Below, piece by piece: positions 36,801 to 47,800 of a stretch of DNA of 64,000 nucleotides. Where the stretch lies: NCBI GenBank assembly GCA_017506865.1, contig JAFCMP010000542.1, positions 434,001-498,000 of the forward strand. The letters run 5' to 3'. The translations under genes and the position numbers were made by a program. Position 1 is the stretch's first letter, and each line of letters begins with the position of its first letter. Under the pieces are notes generated by a model, which made no database searches, was not told the DNA's origin, and saw only the letters and a list, made by a program, of their open reading frames with translations. The DNA is from Tribonema minus (Eukaryota > Sar > Xanthophyceae > Tribonematales > Tribonemataceae).

Positions 36801-38493
36801 CCACCATCACATTGCTTAGCACCAACGCGCTATCAACTGCACGTCCGACACATCGCTTCTGACGCCGCCCCCCCCCCCCCTCTCCCCCTTCCCATCAACT
36901 TCAACTTCTCAGGGCCCCGCAAAACTCAAGTCTGCTATCAGCGACAACACGCGCCTCATCATGCTGGAGTCCCCCACCAATCCCATGCAGCGCATACTAG
37001 ACATCCGCGCCATCTCCGCCATCGCGCACGCGCACAACGCCATCGTGGAGGTCGACTCCACCATGATGTCACCGTGCCTGCAGCAGCCCATCAAGCTCGG
37101 TGCAGACATCGTGGTGCACAGCGCCACCAAGTTCATCTCCGGTCACAGCGACTGCATGGCGGGGGTGGTGGTGGTCAAGGACAGGGCCCTGGCGGAGCAG
37201 GTGTACTTCTTTCAGAACGCCGAGGGGACGGGTCTGAGCCCGTTTGACTCGTGGCTGCTGCTGCGCGGTGTCAAGACCATGCACATCAGGGTGGAGAGGC
37301 AGCAGGAGAATGCGCTGGCGGTGGCGGCGTTTCTGTCTGCGCACCCGCGCATCTCGCACGTGTACTACACGGGACTGCCCTCGCACCCCGGGCACGGCCT
37401 CCACATGTGAGTCACTCACTCGCGTGATCACTATCTTACTCACTCACTTGCTCGCTGACTCACACACGGGTCTGCCCTTGCACTCACTCCCGTGTGAGTC
37501 AATCACCCACTCACTCACTTACTTGCTCACTCACCTGCATGGGTGCGGGCGTTCAGCCGCGATCTCTACACGCCTGACCAACGATGCGTTTGAAATGTGA
37601 GGGTTGTGATCGGGGTTAGAATTAGACCAGGAGCTCTGGGGTTGAAAGCAAGCACTTGAACCAGTTTGTCCACCAACGCACTCCTGTTGTCTATCTAGCC
37701 CTGACCTTAACCTCTTATCACGATGCCTGTCATGATCCATGTCACTCACGCATTTGCTCACTGACTTGATCACGTCCTGGCAAGCCCCATCTCATTCTCA
37801 TTGAGCCGCTGCGGCGGCAGCTCGACACTATCAAACTTATATCGCAGTGAATCAATGCTCATGAAATCTGATGCATCACGTATTCTTACTTAGACTCCAA
37901 CCTACATTTTGGTTCAGCTGCTGTAACTGCAATGGCTGCACCTGCCATTTCGCTCCACATTTGGACGAGTACCTGCGTTTTAGTGTCATTCGCTTGTCCT
38001 GTAGTTTATACCTACTTCACTGTTACGCTCCCATAGACTTCAACCAGTGCCGTGCCGTTGGCTTCTAGAATCACTTTCCACGCCACTAACAATACCAAAT
38101 TATCCTCTCGCCCCCCCCCCCGCCCCCAGGTCCCAGGCCAGCGGCGGCGGCAGCGTCATCTGCTTCCGCACAGGATCCCTCCCCTTCTCCCAGCACATTG
38201 TCACCCACACCAAGCTCTTCAAGATCACCGTGAGCTTTGGCTCTGTCAACTCTCTCATCTCCCTGCCCGGGGCCATGTCGCACGCCTCCATCCCCGCGGA
38301 GGTGCGCGCCGCGCGTGAGTTCCCGGAGGATCTCATTCGCATCAGCGTGGGCATTGAGAGCGCGCAAGACCTCATTGCGGACCTGAGCCGTGCCATGGCC
38401 AGCTACGCTGCGAGCGCTGCTGCTGCTGCTGCCATCAAGCCTGCCGCTGCTGCTGACGGCAGCAGCGGCGGCGGCGGCAGTGCGGAGGCGTGA
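33894..38493 (+). CDS. Cystathionine beta-lyase with an N-terminal LisH domain, six exons
   Basis: Exons: 33894-33965, 34149-34206, 35383-35695, 36244-36478, 36913-37406 and 38130-38493. They total 1536 nt (511 aa) with all phases matching. Residues 1-43 form a LisH-like dimerisation motif (VLELVLEYLNTKGFTQAEQA). From about residue 110 the protein is a PLP-dependent Cys/Met-metabolism lyase of plant CBL type: YDYSRSGNPTR, SSGMAALSAV, VDSTMMSP, and SATKFISGHSD with the Schiff-base Lys at 299. The C-terminal signature is SFGSVNSLISLPGAMSHASI. Known family chemistry is cleavage of cystathionine to homocysteine, pyruvate and ammonia in Met synthesis, but gamma-lyase specificity is not excluded. 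There is no obvious plastid transit peptide, because the LisH part occupies the N-terminus. If the LisH exons belonged to another transcript, an internal Met near residue 64 would be the alternative start. Confidence 0.9.
35034..35440 (+). repeat. Three tandem copies of the CBL exon 3 acceptor edge
   Basis: Pyrimidine tract, CAG acceptor and the first 40-60 nt of exon 3 (GGTCCCGACTGGAAGGCC...) occur three times, with exon-like starts at 35065, 35230 and 35383. Only the third continues into the full exon. Copies are separated by shared intron sequence (TTGCATGCCCTCTTTGCAT, ATCTGTGACCGCTG). The first two copies keep the reading frame for about 15 codons. Confidence 0.85.
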
Positions 38494-38724
38494 GGCGGCG
38501 GCAGCGACACCAGCAGCAGCAGCGGCGCCGGCAGCAGCAGCGGCGCCGGCAGCAGCAGCGGCGCCGGCAGCAGCAGCGGCGGCAGCAGCAGTGCGGAGGC
38601 CAGCGGCAGCGGCAGCGGCGCCGGCAGCGCTGACGGCATTAGCAGCGGCAGCGGTCGCGGCGGCACCGGTAGTGGCGGCAGCAGCAGCAGCAGCACAGAG
38701 GCGAGTGGCGTCACATGGCTTTGA
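38494..38724 (+). other. In-frame Ser/Gly-rich extension beyond the CBL stop
   Basis: After the TGA at 38491-38493 the same frame stays open for 76 further codons, nearly all Ser and Gly (SSSGAG units), to a TGA at 38722. The 18-bp repeat AGCAGCAGCGGCGCCGGC underlies it. Either the low-complexity tail was recently cut off by a nonsense change, or it is simply an open GC-rich repeat in the 3' UTR. Readthrough is possible but unproven. Confidence 0.4.
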
Positions 38725-39672
38725 TCGCTGTGTTGAGCGCTGCTGAGGTGAACGCTAACCCTATAATCAGGGTTAGGATGGGGTGTGGGGCGCACGGGCC
38801 CTGCTGCGGTGGGCCAACAAGCAGGGGCGGGGGGGGGAGGGGGCAGGACAGGGGTTCGTGCGGCGGCAGCACTGGTGTGGAACGCTGCTGCTGGCGCAGC
38901 AGCATAAATGCCTAATGGTTTTGCGACAGCGAAAAATCTTCGTCGAATTGGTGGGGCGCCGCACGTGAGGTGGCGCACTTGCCGTTGGCTGCACTGGCTT
39001 CTGGAATTAGGGCGGGACGGCGGCGCGGCGGCAGCAGCAGCAGCAGCAGCTGGAAGATGAGCACTGCTGCTGTGACTTTCGCCTTTGAGTAGATTTGGCA
39101 GCGATTGCTGGGTGGGTAGGGGGGAGGGTAATAAGGGGGCTTCATGGGGCTTTGTGTGTGTCTTTCAAGGGGGATTATTTGGGGTGGGGGGGTGTAAGGC
39201 AAGAAGGAGGGTTCACAGGGCTTTGTGTGTGTCTTTCAGGTCCAGCAGGTGTAAACACGCAGCGCGCGGGTTGTTTGAGGTCCTTGTTCACAGTTGGCTC
39301 TACTGTACAAGGTTTGCGCATTTAGATCAGCAGTCAGTGCGCAATGAGAGCACTTGTGCTGTCGCGCCGGGCGACACCAGTGCTCAGCATGGGCTCGAAG
39401 TGGAGGTGCTGTCATTACTGCCACAGCTACGTTTCAATCAAACGCAACTTTACAGGCGTTGCCGCAAACACAAATGAAACGACCGCAGCACTACGACGGG
39501 TCCCCTGTGCTCCCCCTGCGTTGTTGCGTTGCATGGCAGCAGCAGGTTTGCTTGTGTGCGCTGCGTTGCTGGCGCATGGTGATGTCTGTTGATTCAGTGT
39601 CTGTTGTCTCATGCACTTGATGATGCCATTGCGCACACTGCACGGCAATGACCCAAGACACATGTCACAAGG

Positions 39673-39888
39673 GCCTCACAAAGGTCGAATTAAACACATG
39701 TGCAAGAGCAGCAGTGGTGGCGACACCGCAATGGCAAACTCAGGCCTCACAATGGTCGGGATAAACACCTGTGCAAGACCATCAGATGGTGACAACACCT
39801 CAATGTCAAACTTAGGCCTCACAATGGTCGGGATAAACATGTGTGCAAGAGCATCAGTGTTGGCGACACCGCCATGGCAAACTTAGCC
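39673..39888 (+). repeat. 72-bp tandem repeat, three units
   Basis: The units begin GGCCTCACAAWGGTCG and contain GACACCGC(A/C)ATGGCAAACT. The 72-bp period keeps an ORF open (24 residues per unit), but no gene context supports translation. Confidence 0.7.
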
Positions 39889-40074
39889 ACTGCAAGTTCC
39901 ATTAGCCATTGCACCTGTCCCTGCCTGCAAACCTGGAAGGTCGAGACGTCATTCTACTGCATCATAAATCTGTGTCTGCCTTTGTGCTCACGGCATTGTG
40001 TCCAAGCACGCCAGAGAGGCCGACTAGTTGACGCGCAAATGCAGCTGTGAGAAGAACCTTCTGCTTATTTGTAC

Positions 40075-40093
40075 AACCCTAACCCTAACCCTA
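40075..40093 (-). repeat. Interstitial telomere-like tract
   Basis: Three CCCTAA units lie in intergenic DNA. Confidence 0.75.
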
Positions 40094-41861
40094 TTTCCAG
40101 GGAGGCGTGGTGCTCTCGGACATTCATCAAAGAGCATTGTTCAAAGGAAATGGCGGTGGCATGTTATACCGCCTTTGGCCTGCCACTGGGACACAGCAGT
40201 ACTTATGATCTTGTATTTATAGCAGCCCCAAGGTGGGCTTGATGCGTTGGATAAGAATGCAAAAAACTAAAATCGGACGGGCCCTTAGAGCCCTGCGTTG
40301 CAGGCTTGTACTAGACTCATGGGGGGCAGACACAGCGGCACCCAGTCTGAGCCACACCTATCGTAGCCGATGTCTCCATCTCTTGAGCGAAAACGCCGGA
40401 GGACCGCGGTTATGCCTCTAGTATACATTTGGGCCAGAGGCGCCCGGTCCTCGATTCCTTGCCTAAGCACGCCGCTGACGTGCCTGGCCGAGGTTCTCTT
40501 TCTTGCGTGTTCAAGCAAACGATCTACAGTGTGCCCTGATGCTATCCGTATCCCCATGTTCCAATATCCCCTGCTGCTGCCCAAAGCCGTATCCTCACCA
40601 CACGCGACTCCGCAGCTCCTGCTCACAGCCAGCATCTCCCATCCCCTTGCTGCCTGATGCACCCTCGCCACCATCAGCGCCACCGCGAGTGCTGCCGCAC
40701 CTCTCGGTGCTAACGAGCAGTTTGTACTGTCCGAGTTGCACTTACAAGCCTGACATAAAGTACATGTTGCGAGGAATTGCTGAGCTTTATGTATGAAATG
40801 AATGCATGGTGAAGGTTACGCATGTATGCAGAGGACATGACTACAGCGCATTGAAGTGACGTAGCTGTAGGCAGCGCAAGCATGCATGCCATGGGACAGA
40901 CAAGGGCGCAGCGAGTGCATCTCACTGTGATTGGTGGCCCGGTAAAGAAGGTGAGTTTATTAATGTCGAAGTTGTCCGTTGCAGCAATGCTCCACCAAGG
41001 GTGCACCAGCCAGAGGACCCCAAGCAAACCTATCACATGGAAGTAGCACAGCCTAGTAAAGACAAAAAAGGTGAGAACATCCTAATGACTCCTCTGCTGC
41101 GGCAGTTACGAGACCTGTAACTGCCCCAGCTTCTGCTTCTGCGCTGACTGCGTGACGCGGTGCGTTCGACGAGCGGCAACGCGCGCGCAACTCCTGGCGA
41201 CTTTCTAAAGCACGTAATACAGTACCATGCCGCATGAAGCTCCCAGCCTCATCTCATGAGTGGATCTTCAACAACTTGAAGTGCACTTCCATGCGCAGCA
41301 AGCGGCCTGCCTCATTGGTTCGGGAACTGTTCTGTCCCCAGGCACGCTCCTGGGCGCACGGCGCCCTTGCAGTACTCCGCTAGACGATGCGAAACTGTTG
41401 AAAATGTATGTGCAGGCAACTACCTACCCCCCTCCCCCCCCTCCCCCCTTCCCCCCCCTACTCCCATGCCTCACTTCGCTGATCGCCTAAAGGCCGAGTG
41501 GGAGACCGAGTTCACAGCGTGCCGTTGTGAGAAGGCTGCCGTGGCAGAGGGCGTGTGCATGCATGCGCAAGCGCGTGCGAGCCTTGCGTGTACTACAACA
41601 GCTGCGGCTTGAGCACTGCTGCAGTGCCCACGTGCAGGCATTTAGTGAAACATGCTCACGGTGCCCCTATCCACTATCCTACCCCTCGTCGTACGAATAA
41701 AATGTTGGTCTGTGGCGTTACCGCTACGCGTAAACTATGCGGCTGTGTGCGACGCAAAATGGTGTTGCTGCTGCTGCTGCCGCTGCTGCGGTGGCACTGG
41801 CGCTGCTGCTGTCACTGATGCCGAAGGTTTAGGGTAAGGTTAATGCTAACCCTGACCCTGA

Positions 41862-44800
41862 CTAGGAACTGTAGTCGCGGCAACCATCAGAAAAGGCATC
41901 GATTTCTTCACTTGTGTTGAGTTCCCAGTCGCCGCTCTCCGGAGACTTGTCGATGAAGAACCAGTCCCTGCGCATGAGAGGGGTATGGGGTATGCAGCAC
42001 AGCGGGCATGTATGTCAGCAGCACGTACGTTGCTGACCAGTGCACTAAGTGGGTGTGTACCTACGTGCATGACCTGCATCCACGGTCAAATACTTTGCAG
42101 AGCATTCACGCAAGTCATGGCGCAAGCGGACTGCAATGCGCTGCTGGTGGGGTTGAACATTTGACCTCAATTTCTGATCTTCTGCAAAGTAGGGAAGTTC
42201 AACTTCAACATAGAGTTTACAGCCATCACCCACCGACAGTGAGCAAGGGTATGCGAGGTTTGCACTTCCACTGCTACTTCGTCAAGACCTGACCCAATAG
42301 CAGTGAGTAATGGTACATGCGGCCCTGCACTTCCAAATTCTAGTCAACCCTGCTGACATAGAAGCGTGTGGAATTGCTGGGGACGTATGGAAGTGCTGGG
42401 TACGTATGCTACAAGAATGTACTGGGTTATACAAGTACTGGGTATGCTGGGTATGGAAATGTGCCCACGTGCAGTGTGACACATCCTGTGCACGCAACGC
42501 AGTGCGGGCATATCTGCTGCCGTGCACATAACTCTGCTGACCGCCAGACACACGACTGCCAATGCATTGCAAACTTCAACATTCACTCGCCCATAGAGCA
42601 TGAACGCTTAGCCCATGTTGCTGGCATTGACTCGCTTCAGTTGGCGCTCTGACACCACGTGTCTTGGCAACTTCAACTTCAATAGTGACAAGCCTCAAAG
42701 CTATGATGCCAACCTGAGCACACACTCTAACCCTAAACCTAACCCTGTCACTGCTGAATCACTGAAGTCACGATTTAATCTCGCTGCTGCCTGTACCGCA
42801 CGCATGTGCTTTCAATGAAGACATGAAAGCCTTTCATGTTCAGCATGGAACCGAACTGTACTCAATTACTCAATTACTTGACTCTTAATGTGACTCACAC
42901 TTGCTCCACACGTGGGAAGTCGTAGAAGATATCGTGGAATGCGTCGCGAATCCAGTCTGCCCTGCTGTTGCCGCCATAATAGTTGGTGCTGCCAGTTTCG
43001 CCAATGCCGATTGGCTGCAACACTCAGAGAGTTGTGAGAAACAGGGTGCCCATGAGTGCGTGCTTCAAGTGAGTGAGTAAATGAGTGAGTGAGTGACTCA
43101 GTGATTGACATGTGACACAGAGAGAGCATGTGTCGAAGGCAGTCAAGGTGCATCCGGAAACGCCAACAAGTGCCAAGAAGTGCGAACGTCAACAGCACTG
43201 TGTCATCCAGAGTACAATCACGGGCTTCGGGCGGCAATAGTAAGAAGTGCAAGTGTTCAATGCTTTTAAAGAACGCCGCTTGACACGGAGTACTTAGCAC
43301 ATGCACACTTGATACCGCTCATCCCCCCCCCCCCCCTCTTGGCAGCAGGCGTTGAACCCATGGCCAGCCTTGCGTAGATTGAGCGTTTTGCCTGTGGCAA
43401 TACTCGCTCTGTGTGCGCATTCGGCCGTGCCTTGCGGCGTGTGCACTCCAGTACGCACTTGGTACTTCGCAGCACTCACGTCATGAGTCACATGCTTACA
43501 TACCACGAAATGGCCATCTCCACCCTCGGACCTGAACCCGGATTCTACCTGAAACCCTAGCAGGCACACAGGTGTCATCGATCATTACTTGCTCCACAGC
43601 GTGCGTGCTCTATCATGGAGTCATAACAACCATCCTTTTAGTTCTGACCCACCCTACCAGCACAGGGCCAGGGTTAGCAGGATTAGGGTTAGGGTTAGTG
43701 ATGTGTATGTCTTCACAACGCACAAGTGTCTTACCACGGTGTCTGAGAGTCCGGCCATGTCGTCGTAAGCGCCTGAAAAGAAGTCCTTGAGCGTTACCCA
43801 GGAGTTGTTGTTTGGCGTGCCGGCTCTGTTGTAGCCGCTGCAGGTCCCACAACATCAAACAAGTACAGCGGTGAGAACGGCGCCACTCGCATGACTAGTG
43901 AACAGTGCCACTCGCATGACTAGTGAAGACACAGATGCTGTGCAGATAGATGCCTGCAGAGCATGCATGGCAATGGTGGCCCAAACCCTAGCCCAACCCT
44001 ACTGGTAATCCGGTATTGACAGTCATCCTGCCAGCCATGCCAGGCTGCCTGATAATATCGGCACAGTGGCATGCATATACGAAAACCCATGTACTTCAAG
44101 CGTAGGAAGGGCGCGCATGATGTACTTCAAAGCAGGCATACGACTGTAAGATACAGTAGGATACATACATACCGTAGTTGTGCCTCTGCAGACAACCTGC
44201 AGCATGTCTAGATGCAAGGCTGGGCACTGCCATGCCATTGCAGTTGGCACACTAACCCTAACCCTAATGCGACCACTAAGCCTAACCCACAGTCAGAGCC
44301 GATGGACAAGGCATGCAATGCAGTCATTAGCTGAGTCAGTGCGCATGAGGCTTACACAGGAAGCAATAGACTGCAGCACACGTGCTACAAGTGCTTCTGA
44401 CGGTTACATTGGATCTGACAGTTGCCACCTGCACATCTTGAATACATAGGGTACCCTGGAGGGGTACGCTCAGCCAACAGCTGCCACATAGTGAAAACTG
44501 ACAGTTTCAATTTCACCTGTCACTTACGTCTACATAGGGGCTGCAGATTTGAACTCTGCAAATGGCTCTCTCACTTTGCACAGTCGTTGCAAGAGAATGG
44601 TGTCACAGTGTTTTTTAGTGTCTGTGGGTGTTCTTCTGAACATGTTCGAACATGCGTTCGAAGGTATTTTGATCGTTCAAAAAGTGGCCCAGCAGTTGCA
44701 ATCAGTGTCTCCACCTGCATACAATACACGCCTGACAGTTACGCCTAGCGGTTACGCTCTAGTGAACACTGACCTGCAAACGATCATGTCCACGTAGTCA

Positions 44801-47800
44801 GAGCCAGGGTACAGGTCCCCAAAGGACGTGTAGCTGAACTGATCGGGGGTGCGGCAGTTGTAGGCCAGCTGCAAGCGCGGAGTGGCAGGAAAATGCAGTT
44901 GAAGTTTTAGCCCTGTGCAAGTTGAGGTTGACGCACACACACGCGACAAAAGGTGAGCGGCGGTTGCAGGACAGCTGCGCGTGTGCGCGTGACAGCAGGA
45001 AGGCGATGGCAGTTCAAGTTGAGGTTGACGCACACACTGTGCATCAAAGGGGGATTGCAGCCTCATCTGCTGCGTGCGTATTCTAGCCGTAATGGCGCAC
45101 ACGACAGCAGAACTTTTTCTCAGCGCCCTTGGAACATAGGTACAGCTTTAGTCACCTGGAATTTGGCGTTTACTCCTCGGCCCTTGTGTATGTCATGTAT
45201 GTGGCGGTAGGCATTCTACTTCAAGTAACGTATTTTGTTGTCTATGTAGCGTGTGTTGCCCAAATGCTAATGTGAACATGGGACATCTGCTTCTCGTTGT
45301 CTGAACGCTAACGTAAACATGGGATATCAGATATCTGGTATGCATTGTCCTAATGCTAATGTAAACATGTGACATCGTCTGAGTTGCTTTAGTCACCTGG
45401 AATTTGGCGTTTACACCCCGGCCCTTGAGTATGTCATGTATGTGGCGGTATGCATTCTTGAATGCGTCAGCGTTGTTGCCGCCTGAAAACACTCCCCACG
45501 GATACCTGTGATGAAAACCCGAAACATCAGCAAGGCAAGCATTCATTCAAGATGTGCACGGCTGCGCTGCAAGTGCCAGCACACAGCAAGCAGGGCAACT
45601 GGTGCAGATGCAAAGTGTTGAAGTTGAAGTACGCCAGGCGATCATCACGCAGGCACAATGCCAATCAAAGCGCGCATGCTGCAGTGGCAATCCAGGCGTG
45701 CGAGCCGTCATACTCAAACTGCCGGTGCTCAAGATAGAATAGAATCACATGCGTGCCGTGTTGTCGATAGTCATGCAGACGGAGCGCCTTTGACTACTTT
45801 GCCTGCCGCCGTTTTGACAAAGTGCAGGACGTCCGTTTTTTCCTTTTTGCTTCACAAAAAAGGGCGTTCCCCCCTTGGAGGTACCCCTGGGGGCTGCTGT
45901 TACCACGTACCAGTCCTGCAGGGACGGGACAGCAGAAATCATGGGATGGGTGAGTGAGCATGGCACGGGTGTTGCCGCAATAGCAGCATTTGGTCAACGC
46001 ACATGAGAAAAGGGAGGAAAAAATAGGGCGCATGCTGGCAGAAGCAAGTAGGGCTGTTTCTGATGCCACAAGCCGGTCCTGAGGGCATCAGAAGTTCAAG
46101 AAGCGCAGGACCTCAAAGTATGTACTACGTAGAAGTTGAAGAATGGCCATCGGGAGCTGTCAGTATGGCCATAGAAAGGTTTGGAAGGTTTCAATGGCCA
46201 TGAAAAGGGTTCACAATGGCCACGTGTTGGGCCTCTGGGCTTTGAGTTGTTTTGAGAAGTAGTCACGTGTTGCCGCAGCCCAGAGGGCTTGTTGCCACAT
46301 TCATGTCTTTGCTGAGTGGCAGGGCTGTATGACGTTGAACTTGAGATTGATGCTGAAGTTGAGGTTGCTGTTACTTCTATGTGCCAATGTGCTGCAGGCA
46401 AGGTGGGCCTTCACAAGGGTGTCGAAACATTCATCCTGGTGTGGCGTGTAGACTAACCCTAACCCTAACCCTAACCCTCTCACTGGATAGGCCTGAGGGG
46501 TGACTGTCACAGCGAGCTGCAGGCAAGGTCTCGCACAAGATCATGTTTTTGAAAGATGAAGTTGAACCTTTATAATTGGACTGAACAATTGTTTTTCACG
46601 TACTTGACTCAGTTGACAAGTGACACAAACACGGTGCAGCATTAGTAAGTCCTCTCCTTCACATAAATGTTACCCTTAACCCGGCCCTCACTCTAAGTCC
46701 CGGCTGACCTCACCTGACCTGACGCTACTTTCCATGGGCGCCACAGGTTTGAACATCAAGAAACGAATTTCAAAATAAACGGTTTCTGGATGCGTGTTTC
46801 TTGCCCCTATGGAAACCAGCCTGTCTTCAGCACCAATTTGAAACGCGATTGAAGAACAACAATGCCAAGGTACCCACTTACCCCATTGATCTCGTGCAGG
46901 GGGTCATCATTTTGAAACACAACTAACCACACCTTGCCACCTAAGTAGAGCTCTACGATGTTTGATCCGTTGCTATGAGTCTCAATTGAAGGACAACGCT
47001 GTCGTCAAGTATCACTCACTCCTCATGAAACCAGCTGACCTCACCTGCCCCTATAGTCTAACCATTTTGAGAAGTGATTGAAGAACAACACTGTCGTCAA
47101 GTAACTACTCACCCCGTTCATCTCGTGCAGAGGTCTGAGCCATACGTTGGAGGGGTTGCCCTTTGCCAGCAGTGTGTCCGCGAGACTGTTGATGCGGTCG
47201 TCGTATTGGCCATAGTACGCTATGGCATTCAGGTTGTCGAAGGAGCCATCCGTGGGGTAGAACTGGGTCACGAGCACCACCTGTGTTCATCGCAATACAC
47301 AAGAGAGAAGCAAGCAGGTGCGCACGAATCAGATTGCGTCGGCGATTATCAGAAAAACAAGAGTATCTGCCACTGAGCACTGATGGCACCACCAACCAGT
47401 CCTGACCCTTGTCCCTAGGCTGTCGCGGCAGTGATGGTGCATCTGTTGGTGCATACGCACACATACCTAACCACGTGTGATTACACATATTTACATACCT
47501 CCTTGCCCTGGTCCAGTACCGGCTGTATGTAGGTATCCCATTGCATGTCCTCATTCACATCGGTGAACTTGACCCAGGCGTCAATGTTAGACCTGGCATG
47601 AAAACAAAAAGGTGAGGCTAGGTGGTCAGCAAGTGTGTGTCAAAGGGTTAGGGTTAGGGTTAGGGTTGGTCAACAGCGCGGCATGCTCAGTGCAGATTCA
47701 GGGTTAGCAGTAAATTAGGTTACTGGAGGCATGGCTCATCAGGGCAAGTGACGCTACGAAGATGAACGACTGATGGTGGTGCTTGCCACGCTGCTACATT

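Larger units (their letters stand above)
38725..41861. other. Intergenic region between convergent CBL and GH26 genes
   Basis: No gene is recognised. Contents are a duplicated CTTTGTGTGTGTCTTTCA segment (39149 and 39219), a three-unit 72-bp repeat (39673-39888), a telomere-like tract (40075-40093), and a 132-codon minus-strand ORF (40285-40683) with no recognised family. A C-rich tract lies at 41425-41465. Confidence 0.45.

Noticed and set aside
42045-42233. Possible extra GH26 exon between exons 11 and 12
   Set aside because: An acceptor-like CTTTGCAG and open frame exist, but the phase does not fit and the residues do not resemble the GH26 strand expected there.
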